NCBI GenBank assembly: GCA_000940995.1
Contig: CP005974.1
Coordinates: 3,472,001-3,536,000 of the forward strand
Length of the DNA stretch: 64,000 nt
DNA from: Photobacterium gaetbulicola Gung47
GTDB lineage: Bacteria; Pseudomonadota; Gammaproteobacteria; Enterobacterales; Vibrionaceae
Reading direction: 5' to 3'
The notes under the pieces were generated by a model, which had not been told where the DNA came from, made no database searches, and saw only the letters and a list, made by a program, of their open reading frames with translations. Of the stretch, positions 57,401-64,000 are shown piece by piece. The position numbers and the translations under genes were made by a program. Position 1 is the first letter of the stretch. The number at the start of each line of letters is the position of its first letter.

Positions 57401-59599
57401 TGCGGTTTGGAACTCATCTATCTTCTCTTTTACTAGCTTGCGAACAAATGAAAGGGTACTTTTCTCTTGCGGAACACTCTTAATCCAAAATGCATTCTCT
57501 TTTACTTGCTGGTTGTAAGCAAACTCATGCTCAGGGTGATGTACGTAAGGTAGCAAACCTTTTGGAGAAAGGCGCTCAAAAGTGACATCAGGAAGATGCG
57601 CAAAACTACCTTCACGGCACATAGCGTTTCTAAGGTGAAGATAGTAGGCCAAATTCAAAGGATGAAACGGTGAATAGTAAACATCTTGCTCAGACGTCAC
57701 GATACCAATTCGCAATGCTAACTTCTGCTCTTTTGTTAACATACCACCTGTAGGAATAGCCTCAACATAGTTCAGGTAAGTATCAACAACATTTGCAACT
57801 ATTTCTGTTAACTCATCCCCCCAAGATGCCAGTGACAATGTACTACGACGCTGCTCAAGATAATCAAATAGCTCTAGGTAAGATGAAAAAATGCCAACAT
57901 CAATTGCCTGCAAGTCATCGAGAGGCTGATAGCTATCATCGGAAATTGCGATTACTTTTTCATTGACGAATAGCTCTTCCCAACGCAAGAGCTTTAAGCG
58001 TAAAGCAGGTACAGTAAACTCACTATTGTCAATCCCGACTTTAGCTTTCTGTGAATATAGCTCACCGTTATAGTCATCTTTAAAAAGCTTGTGATAACGA
58101 CTACGATTTAGGAGCAGAGGTAGGCTAAGAGAATCAGTAGCAACCGCCCCTTCCACATTAAACTTCAAAAGATTATCACCAGACTTGACTGCAAAATTAA
58201 TTTCATCAGCCTCATTTGCTAGTGCTTCAAAATCCACCAATGCGTATTCAATAATATCTACTTCTTGTTGAGCATCAGTAAGAGTGAAAATCGCGCCTTC
58301 CTCGTCCCTTACGGGTAACTTATTCTCTTTCATATTGAGCGTTAAACGTTGCTTAGAATGCTCAACCAAAAAAATGTTCTTAAAAGGTTCGATATAGAAC
58401 TCACCTTTACGAATCACTAAGCAACGGAAATTGTAAGCCTCAGACTTATTCTCTCGCTTAAGAGCTAGGTTGAAGAATAGAGGTTCATTATGATATTGCC
58501 CCGTCAAGCTAGCTGATGCTGTTTTTAAACCATTTCGAGTACTGATAACTTCTTGCTTGTTCAGCGCTTTCGGTGGCTGTACTTTGAATTCTCTTTTATC
58601 TAGGTTGCTTGCACCTTGAAATATCACTTTCAATTCAAACTCGTCGACACCCTCATCCAGCTCTATAATGAGATGACGATCTCGCATACCAGCTTTTGTT
58701 TCTGCTCGATTTCGCCCTGTGATTGTCATGCCTTCAGAAGCTAACTCTTCTTCTAAAATTAATCTTTGCTGAGCATTATTCTTCTTCTCTTGAACGAAAG
58801 ACTCATACTCTACATCCTTCCATGCGTCTGTTTCAGTAAAGTGTTCCCTTATAAATTTCTCACCAAACGACTTCAAACGATCGTGAAGTTGATCGCTAAA
58901 ATGCTCTACTTCAAATGAGAGCGCTTGGTACAAGGCCCGGTTTTCTTCCAAACGTTTTTTAATCTGTTTAGAGTTTCCGCTCATCTCTGCGACAAGCGGG
59001 TCTTCAAACATTCCGAGCTCATTGAAGCGAAGATCACCATCCTCCACTGCTCTGTACAATGGTTCAAATCCAAATATTGTCGTTCCGTTTTCCACCAACG
59101 AATTAAACTGATCATCTAGCAGGCATTTAGAAACATCTTTGCCTTTATCCTGCTCATCAATAAGACCAATAAAAATATCTTTAATCTGTGGCAAGCTCCA
59201 AACTTCTCCAGGCTCTTGTAAACTTTTTGAAGAATTAACAATGGTATCTAAGGAGCTATCATGTATATATAGAAGTGCACAGCCCTCTAAGCCTTCGGTC
59301 TGCTCAACGACTTCATCCCGTAATTTTGCTAGGTAATGCTCATGAGCACCTTTTTGGCTCTCTGCATCATCAGCGTGCAATAGAGGAATTACATAGCATG
59401 AGTTTATTTTAATTTTTGGGTACTCATGTCCATTTATCACAGTTTTAGTGGATTGTAACCTTTCCAATGCATCAAACAGTCTCAATCTCAAGCTGTAATC
59501 ATGGCAACGAAATTGATAACGGCCACCAACTTCAATTTCGGTCCCTGTACCTGAAAGAATTTGTTCCGCCAGAAAGTTATCGAATTGTTCTACGGACAT
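54419..59599 (-). CDS. dptH: DNA phosphorothioation-dependent restriction protein DptH
   Basis: The 1726-residue protein is the largest subunit of the DptFGH restriction complex. The last third is a HerA/FtsK-like ATPase: Walker A GTMGTGKTQF (about residues 1380-1390), Walker B KMVLVDEADNF (about 1603-1613) and a following STQDITHF that may be sensor-like. A PD-(D/E)xK-like pattern DDILLVGFKDQQMYLLPVEVKTG lies at about 1094-1116. The N-terminal 1000 residues have no motif I can name. The frame reaches 59620, but the ATG at 59599 follows GGAG at good distance. The gene overlaps the dptG end by 23 bases and is last in dptF-dptG-dptH. Confidence 0.9.
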   Translation of the reverse strand: MSVEQFDNFLAEQILSGTGTEIEVGGRYQFRCHDYSLRLRLFDALERLQSTKTVINGHEYPKIKINSCYVIPLLHADDAESQKGAHEHYLAKLRDEVVEQTEGLEGCALLYIHDSSLDTIVNSSKSLQEPGEVWSLPQIKDIFIGLIDEQDKGKDVSKCLLDDQFNSLVENGTTIFGFEPLYRAVEDGDLRFNELGMFEDPLVAEMSGNSKQIKKRLEENRALYQALSFEVEHFSDQLHDRLKSFGEKFIREHFTETDAWKDVEYESFVQEKKNNAQQRLILEEELASEGMTITGRNRAETKAGMRDRHLIIELDEGVDEFELKVIFQGASNLDKREFKVQPPKALNKQEVISTRNGLKTASASLTGQYHNEPLFFNLALKRENKSEAYNFRCLVIRKGEFYIEPFKNIFLVEHSKQRLTLNMKENKLPVRDEEGAIFTLTDAQQEVDIIEYALVDFEALANEADEINFAVKSGDNLLKFNVEGAVATDSLSLPLLLNRSRYHKLFKDDYNGELYSQKAKVGIDNSEFTVPALRLKLLRWEELFVNEKVIAISDDSYQPLDDLQAIDVGIFSSYLELFDYLEQRRSTLSLASWGDELTEIVANVVDTYLNYVEAIPTGGMLTKEQKLALRIGIVTSEQDVYYSPFHPLNLAYYLHLRNAMCREGSFAHLPDVTFERLSPKGLLPYVHHPEHEFAYNQQVKENAFWIKSVPQEKSTLSFVRKLVKEKIDEFQTAFSQLFTGSEKSIIVNAVNQDEANELFLGLVDYIRSNLEQSTSIHINLYDETLAFNAFDHFAETANYDDLKKWLELDKGKAREVADTIIDILRTRLTYSKFTNNQAKKNGQAYSHICFFRNASKVKCESVSIDSVESGIACDGFLPGEAAYRDQDSFITGFGLKNVDYSNNQKLRLAKAIGTLGQCASQETTYETSKALALSITSEFKDSLKLAYDSSIWTTIIEPRVTLDFFHSNEDVVLIHYSDQYTSSSSYDAITVTAQRSLFEKVIEKGDGGQINEFNAFNGDWLLNMMTCEPKINKERRGIIGAYKFVTSLVHGSDVTWVPLSIAEMIRVSGNVGLKMSDSDFSRNANGYKKGAISDDILLVGFKDQQMYLLPVEVKTGATPDYKKAVEQAKELLRYLSEDILGEDTLASKLNRSLFMRQVLMQVDKYRLYNVFSTDYFDALLCEKEVWLKGDYTLAKIAEYPDGFVVSHLEGASCLAPDYRMRSGILQVELPMALLPNLVKTPLQELIYKLDIVSIYHVPTQFVLHGDTSSADLAFEQLDPEESCGEKIISDLEQGRDLVIKAEKESENCQLKSVANEETVLESAKQESKATIEGAEQRVDAVIQPQESGNNLNVLFGHNALTQAPLNWEPTNTAKFMNTNTGIIGTMGTGKTQFTKSVITQLNRNQVDNVSSAPIGMLIFDYKEDYVDESFLNENKAKRVTLDRLPFNPLSLVGDKPKLPVHTASSFANTMAKAFRLGPKQQMKLKNLVIDAYEAKGIDRSDSSTWSIPAPTISDVWDIFLAQDKIDEDLLYVALDSLVSYEIFEPDASKVQSLFDLLNGVTVVELKGNDESVQNLVVALTLDLFYSQMQKKGKPEVQGDFRQITKMVLVDEADNFMSQNFPSLRKILKEGREYGVGVILSTQDITHFQTGENDYSSYVLTWVIHRVAKIRPQELKAMFGVNEKAEQEKLMETINKLDKHYSLYIDGAKKIVKMRDRAFWELERNIS

Positions 59600-60920
59600 A
59601 AACTGCATCTCCACTATCACTCATGCGCTCAACATTACCAATGCGCTCATAAAATTTAATTAGTTCTTGCTCTGTTTGCTTATCGACAAAAATACCGCGT
59701 AATTTGAATGCAGCGATAAGTTCATGGAAACGAAGCTTATCCCTTTCACCAACCGCAAGGTTAGTCAGCAAGATGAGGTAATCTTGATTAAGGACAAGCA
59801 CACGACCGCCACGGCGGCGATTTTGAATGAAATGAGAAGCAAGAGTCTTCTCTACTTCTGCAACATACTTTTTATTAATATTGAAACGCTCACCGAAACT
59901 AAACTGGGCCATTGCCAGTTTCATTATATTGGTAAGCCAGTCTAGGGATGATTCAGACTCTTCTAATGGTGTATTTAAGTTACGCTGAGATTTAAATGCT
60001 CTAGCAAAGTTAGCTAACTCCATTGTCAGGTTATCAAGCTTGGAGTCTTGAACATCTTTAGAGATAGCCCATAGAGGAACTTTTATAGCATTCTTTTCTC
60101 CATATTGAGGCTGAAGTAGTTCGAGCATGGTTAACATCGGAAATAACCGTGTCGCTGACTCACTAAATAGCTTGTAGCCATGGTCTTTAACGTGAATACG
60201 CTCATTACTTGCACGTTCATGATCCATGATGAAGTACAATGGCTTGGCTATTGGTTCTTCACCAGAGCGCCAGTCTGTCAGAGCTAAACTGAGCTGTGCT
60301 GTATAGGTAAAACCATAAAATGATAAAAAAGACTCTATCTCGTTTAATAAGTACTTTGGACGACTAGTTAAGAACTTCAAATCCTCTCTAAATGCTTTCG
60401 AAAGGTACGGCAAGTATGGCTCTTCGCTGGCCTGCGTTGAAAAATCATCTTTCATCTTAGCCCGAAGTGTTTGGAGCATCTCTCGTTCAATAAAGTTTAA
60501 CTGTTCATCAAACTCACTTATCCGCAATCCACGTAATAGATTGATAAACATAGAGGCAATTCGTGAGTCACCAGCATCCAGTTGATCTTTTTGGGCACGG
60601 AACAACAAAAGCTCTGGGCTTACTGAGAAAATGTCGTTGCCGTCAAAATACATTTCCTTCAATACATCCCAAAACTCTTCATCTCCTAACTTCTCTAAAA
60701 ACGCATCTCGACAATCACCGGTGAACTCTTCATAGCTGTAACTTTCTATTTTTTTGCGTAACAACCCACACAATACAAGGCCAATTACAGCATTCCATTT
60801 GAAGTCATTCCCTTTGGTTCGTATTGGCAAATAGCTGTTTAAACTATTCTTATTTGGAACCCTATCCGCTGTTTGAGGAAGATTAGGGTTAAATGGTTGC
60901 TTGTAGTTATCCAATGTCAT
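59577..60920 (-). CDS. dptG: DNA phosphorothioation-dependent restriction protein DptG
   Basis: The 447-residue protein matches the DptG family by size and context. It starts MTLDNYKQPFNPNLPQTADRVPNKNSLNSYLPIRTKGNDFKWNAV, a Pro/Asn-rich leader. I see no catalytic motif; the family is thought to hold the DptF and DptH subunits together. Its ATG directly follows the dptF stop (TAAATG) and its end overlaps dptH, so expression of the three is coupled. Its distinctive central region has a Lys/Arg-rich NRRRGGRVLVLNQDYLILLTN segment. Confidence 0.88.
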   Translation of the reverse strand: MTLDNYKQPFNPNLPQTADRVPNKNSLNSYLPIRTKGNDFKWNAVIGLVLCGLLRKKIESYSYEEFTGDCRDAFLEKLGDEEFWDVLKEMYFDGNDIFSVSPELLLFRAQKDQLDAGDSRIASMFINLLRGLRISEFDEQLNFIEREMLQTLRAKMKDDFSTQASEEPYLPYLSKAFREDLKFLTSRPKYLLNEIESFLSFYGFTYTAQLSLALTDWRSGEEPIAKPLYFIMDHERASNERIHVKDHGYKLFSESATRLFPMLTMLELLQPQYGEKNAIKVPLWAISKDVQDSKLDNLTMELANFARAFKSQRNLNTPLEESESSLDWLTNIMKLAMAQFSFGERFNINKKYVAEVEKTLASHFIQNRRRGGRVLVLNQDYLILLTNLAVGERDKLRFHELIAAFKLRGIFVDKQTEQELIKFYERIGNVERMSDSGDAVYVRRTIR

Positions 60921-62513
60921 TTATAGCTCACTTACCTCAAAATACTCATCTTCTTCGTTGGTGACTTGATAGCGTTTTTCATCCCCGATGATAAATAATG
61001 AATCTTTCTTGTTTGCAACGGACCAAATTTGTTCTATTACTTCATCTAAAAGAAGTACTGCGTTTTTGTCATGCTTATTTGGACGATAGCCTCTATTGAT
61101 TTTATCTAACAACTCCAACAAGTTAATACTTATTGGCATTGGGTTAATTGACTTATCATCGACCAAAATATACGCATTAAACAAGCCAACTTTACTCACA
61201 CCGCCGCTTCGAATTTTCGCATGATCTGCACGAACATCCAATTCAACTGCGGTTTTAAAGCCATTATATTCAGAAACAAAGTATTGATTTTTTGCTAACG
61301 ATGGTGAATTACGGTTACAGTAACGATGAATAGCCGAGATAAGCGTATCTTTATAGAAACGAGTGATCACTTGACGAGCTTTTCCTTTACCATCAAAGTC
61401 TTTGTGCAGAAGCCACATAGATGCGTACTGCTCAACCAGAGTTGATTCGAAGTCAACTTTCAAAGTCTTAAGGTAATCATTCTCAAATTTAGTTTCATCT
61501 TTAAGTAAGTACGCCAAGCGCAAATACGAGGCGGCACTTTCTATTTCATATACCCCAAGCTCTTTAACTTGCTCTTTCAACAGAGCAAAACCTTTATCTT
61601 CTATGCCTAGGTCAAACTGAAGAACAAACTGATCAATTTCACGAGTATGGAGGTTACTAGGGTCAAAGCTTTGAATATGATCAAGTAGCTCATTGTCTGC
61701 ACCAGAGAAGATATTGTCAAAAAGGTAACCTTTCATGGCTAAACTTTGGAACACAAAATCAAGCAACGCACGTGCAGTAAGAAATTGGTCTTTGATTAAA
61801 CGCGCTTTAAGCAACAATGAAATAAGAGTTTTCTGAACGGATGCAAGTCCGAGTAGCGCAAAGTTTGCAGTCAGCCTTGTGTGTCCCTGCTTTTCGACTT
61901 GGTTCGAATAAAGAGCATAAAACGGGTTTTCAAGTGTCGGTTTAGTCAAGCGAGCAAGAAACTGCTCAACAAAATCTGAGGAGCTTCCTTCATGACCGAG
62001 GGTAAATTTCGGATATTGTTCAAAGTCTAAATAAGTATGATTATCAGGGATATCTTCTGCGCGGTTTTCAAGAAAAGCTTTGATCGATGCTTTGATGTCA
62101 CTATGCTCCTCGCAACCTTCTTCAGCATAGTTGCCAAGCATACCAACATTAATTCCTACGACTAATGGTTTTTCGTTTTGCTTGCTTTTCGTAAAACGTC
62201 CATCAAGCGTCTGAATTGCAGTCTGACTTCGATCAAAGCTGTGCGTTGCATCAAGGTGAAAATCACGTGTAGCTGCAAACTTTCTGCTATAACGAGTAAG
62301 GATCTCTGACTTACCATCACCGCTACTACCACACAGAAAGATAATCTCACGGGGTTTAGCTGAAAGCAAAGCCTGATAAAAATCAGTCACTATATCCGTT
62401 TTGATATAGATATATTCTTTATAAGTCGATAAATGATCGGTTTGTTCACGCTCTGTGCTGACTGCATAAGGTGAAGACTTAGATAATATGCTGAGGGCTT
62501 GTGCAAAGTTCAA
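60921..62513 (-). CDS. dptF: DNA phosphorothioation-dependent restriction protein DptF
   Basis: The 530-residue protein has an N-terminal ATP-binding P-loop LCGSSGDGKSEIL (about residues 58-70) and matches the DptF family. The open frame could start at a TTG at 62600, but the residues before LNFAQALSILSKSSPYAVS are not family-like. A TTG at 62513 follows AGGGA at 7 bases and gives the expected N-terminus; this start is preferred. No ATG is available in that region. It is the first gene of the restriction operon. A possible -10 TATTAT lies shortly upstream. The next gene, dptG, follows with no gap. Confidence 0.88.
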   Translation of the reverse strand: MNFAQALSILSKSSPYAVSTEREQTDHLSTYKEYIYIKTDIVTDFYQALLSAKPREIIFLCGSSGDGKSEILTRYSRKFAATRDFHLDATHSFDRSQTAIQTLDGRFTKSKQNEKPLVVGINVGMLGNYAEEGCEEHSDIKASIKAFLENRAEDIPDNHTYLDFEQYPKFTLGHEGSSSDFVEQFLARLTKPTLENPFYALYSNQVEKQGHTRLTANFALLGLASVQKTLISLLLKARLIKDQFLTARALLDFVFQSLAMKGYLFDNIFSGADNELLDHIQSFDPSNLHTREIDQFVLQFDLGIEDKGFALLKEQVKELGVYEIESAASYLRLAYLLKDETKFENDYLKTLKVDFESTLVEQYASMWLLHKDFDGKGKARQVITRFYKDTLISAIHRYCNRNSPSLAKNQYFVSEYNGFKTAVELDVRADHAKIRSGGVSKVGLFNAYILVDDKSINPMPISINLLELLDKINRGYRPNKHDKNAVLLLDEVIEQIWSVANKKDSLFIIGDEKRYQVTNEEDEYFEVSEL

Positions 62514-62769
62514 CTGTTCGTCCCTGGATAATAGACAATTGAATCCATAATACAGAATACTAATGTTCCTGTAATCTAAGATAAAAATTTCTGTTGACAA
62601 GATAAGCTAAACCTCGTCATTGATCACATAAAATCACACATATACAAACCTGAAACCCAAACAGCAAAGTTATAGGGAAATGGTCAATGGAAATATTTTA
62701 TGCAATCCATTTTTTTTCAAATACATATTACTTGAGTGCGAATACCTACTCCCAACTACAGGAGGCTCT

Positions 62770-63246
62770 ATGCACTCATCATCTCTCTCCAACTACCGGC
62801 AAAGCTCACCCACCGAACTACGTGAAGTTCTTGAAACTGCAGCTTCTATGCTCGCAGCTAAATATGCTCGACACGGATCTTTCACGAACCCTGAAGTCAG
62901 CAAGCAATACCTTCAAATGAAACTGGCTCATTATGACAAAGAAGTGTTCGGCGCCATGTTGCTCGATAACCAAAACCGGTTAATCACTTTTGAGGTGTTA
63001 TTCACCGGTACAATAGATGCAGCAAGCATCTACCCAAGAGAAGTCGTTAAAGTTGCTCTAGCAGCCAATGCCGCTGCTGTTATCTTTGGCCACAATCATC
63101 CCTCTGGTGTACCGGAACCCTCGCAATCTGACCGACGAATCACAACTCGTTTATCTGACGCATTAGCTTTAATCGATATCAGAGTGCTGGATCATATCGT
63201 CGTTGGTGAAAGTTGTGTTTCGTTTGCAGAAAGAGGTTGGTTATGA
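62770..63246 (+). CDS. RadC-like JAB domain protein
   Basis: The 158-residue protein carries the JAMM/JAB metal motif HNHPSGVPEPSQSD (about residues 115-128), typical of RadC-like proteins. These are often encoded near defence islands and integrative elements; a DNA repair role is not supported by current family knowledge. AGGAGG precedes the ATG at 62770, which is preferred over the frame's earlier opening at 62680. It overlaps the following gene by four bases (ATGA). It diverges from dptF across about 256 bases. Confidence 0.9.
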   Translation: MHSSSLSNYRQSSPTELREVLETAASMLAAKYARHGSFTNPEVSKQYLQMKLAHYDKEVFGAMLLDNQNRLITFEVLFTGTIDAASIYPREVVKVALAANAAAVIFGHNHPSGVPEPSQSDRRITTRLSDALALIDIRVLDHIVVGESCVSFAERGWL

Positions 63247-63737
63247 ATAAAACCATGCCTCATCCACTGCTAGTGGACTACCTAAACACGCTGATTAAAA
63301 AACTCGATATTCCTGGGTATGCATCTCGTGTTGCACTGAACTTTCGCATCAGCGAGTACTACCGTAGCCGCACTGGCTTTCCTCCGGTAGAAGTTCAGCT
63401 TGAAAGAGGACCATCTCACAGTTCACATTCAACGTGGCGAATCGTCTTCGTGACGAGTTTTTCCTATCCAACAGAAAATGCTTCTGAAGTCGACGTTGAA
63501 CTCTATTTCAACTTCCTTAGAGGCTGGTTCTATCAACCCGATGCTGAACGGTGCAATCTGCACCAACCCAAAGTCACCGCTCTGTACCAATCCTACGAAG
63601 TCGCTTTTCTTCGTCAACTTGCCCTCAACAGCTTCGACATCATCCAAGCCACAATTACCGCAATAGATCACGCTAAAGCCGCAACAGAGTTGCCATACAA
63701 AAAGGAGAAAAATAACTATGGACAAACCTACCACTAA
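63243..63737 (+). CDS. DUF2787-family protein
   Basis: The 164-residue protein has the DUF2787 pattern NFRISEYYRSRTGFPPVEVQLERG followed by WRIVFVTSFSYPTENASEVDVELYFNF. Function is unknown. Such genes recur with RadC-like proteins in Vibrionaceae islands. Its start overlaps the RadC-like stop (ATGA), and its end overlaps the next DUF2787 gene by 20 bases, so the three form a coupled group. Internal in-frame ATGs at 63243 and 63255 are both possible. Confidence 0.8.
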   Translation: MNKTMPHPLLVDYLNTLIKKLDIPGYASRVALNFRISEYYRSRTGFPPVEVQLERGPSHSSHSTWRIVFVTSFSYPTENASEVDVELYFNFLRGWFYQPDAERCNLHQPKVTALYQSYEVAFLRQLALNSFDIIQATITAIDHAKAATELPYKKEKNNYGQTYH

Positions 63738-64000
63738 GAACAGCCTGAACTTTAAATCAAATCAGTTCCCTATCTCAGAAAAGCTATACCTTTCAATAGA
63801 GAATGCTGTAAATCAGACAACACCGAAAGAGCTTCCCAATGCCCTTACCATTAACTTCCGTGATACCACTTACAGCGCAGAAAACGGTGGCTTTCACCCC
63901 GTAGAGATCATGATTTGCCGAGATAGCGATAACTTGTGGGAAATTAGCTACATCACAGATTTTGCCTACAGCGGAGGGCCTTACCCAGAGTTAGGCATTG
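63718..64000 (+). CDS. Second DUF2787-family protein (3' truncated by window edge)
   Basis: The frame begins at the ATG at 63718, with GGAG 11 bases upstream, and runs 94 codons off the window end. It contains NFRDTTYSAENGGFHPVEIMICRDSDNLWEISYITDFAYSGGPYPELGI, the DUF2787 core. It shares this core with the preceding protein, so they are tandem paralogues. The C-terminus is not in the window. Confidence 0.8.
   Translation, partial: MDKPTTKNSLNFKSNQFPISEKLYLSIENAVNQTTPKELPNALTINFRDTTYSAENGGFHPVEIMICRDSDNLWEISYITDFAYSGGPYPELGI

Larger units (their letters stand above)
43550..64000. mobile_element. ssrA-integrated genomic island carrying a Dnd phosphorothioation defence system (right end outside window)
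   Basis: From the tmRNA 3' end onward the sequence becomes more AT-rich and gene content changes from conserved housekeeping genes to integrase, Dnd modification and restriction genes, RadC-like and DUF2787 proteins. No right boundary, transposase or conjugation genes are visible. Boundaries: left end supported by ssrA and integrase, right end unknown. Confidence 0.9.

Noticed and set aside
63213..63242. Upstream start of the first DUF2787 gene
   Set aside because: It would overlap RadC-like coding by more than 30 bases with no ribosome site; the ATGA-coupled start is preferred.
43550..64000. CRISPR arrays, insertion sequences or integron cassettes in the island
   Set aside because: No regularly spaced direct repeats, transposase, terminal inverted repeats or attC-like sites were seen.

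Overview
The window looks like a chromosomal segment of a member of the Vibrionaceae (Photobacterium, Vibrio or Grimontia type). Supporting evidence: the phoU-pstBAC / gcvR-like-ppk-ppx / pstS / phoBR neighbourhood, the rRNA operon order 16S-tRNA Glu-Lys-Val-23S-5S-tRNA Asp, the tmRNA tag ANDENYALAA, and the grpE-dnaK-dnaJ, nadK-recN-bamE-rnfH-ratA-smpB-ssrA gene order. Genus and species cannot be fixed from sequence reading alone.

Layout. 1-1.0 kb: two outer-membrane beta-barrel genes, the first cut by the window edge. 1.05-14.1 kb: a phosphate regulon cluster with phoU, pstB, pstA, pstC (minus), a gcvR-like gene, ppk and ppx (plus), then pstS, phoR, phoB (minus); Pho-box-like sites precede pstC and phoB. 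14.3-24.3 kb: sbcC/sbcD, rdgC, trhP (yegQ), a YfhL ferredoxin, mepA and a SorC-type regulator. 24.6-30.6 kb: one rRNA operon on the minus strand, ending in a tRNA-Asp followed by two decayed tRNA-Asp-like units, each with its own terminator. 30.7-34.1 kb: type IV pilus minor pilins. 34.1-38.1 kb: dnaJ, dnaK, grpE with heat-shock promoters. 38.3-43.6 kb: nadK, recN (two LexA boxes), bamE, rnfH, ratA, smpB, tmRNA.

43.6 kb to the window end is a horizontally acquired island, visibly more AT-rich, inserted at the 3' end of the tmRNA gene and starting with a P4-type tyrosine integrase. It carries a DNA phosphorothioation defence system: a phosphorothioation-associated methyltransferase and dndB-dndC-dndD-dndE on the plus strand, and the restriction operon dptF-dptG-dptH on the minus strand. 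Between these convergent operons lies a minus-strand pair: a four-helix membrane protein and a second DGQHR (DndB-like) protein. No dndA is present, so sulfur must come from a host cysteine desulfurase such as IscS. The island continues into a RadC-like/DUF2787 module that runs off the window.

How it works together: DndC/D/E with a desulfurase place sulfur in the DNA backbone, DndB probably tunes expression (three operator-like repeats flank the dndB promoter), and DptF/G/H attack unmodified DNA. DptH combines a possible PD-(D/E)xK nuclease core with a HerA/FtsK-like ATPase. The most novel-looking parts are the DGQHR/membrane-protein pair and the tandem structured tRNA-Asp-like remnants.
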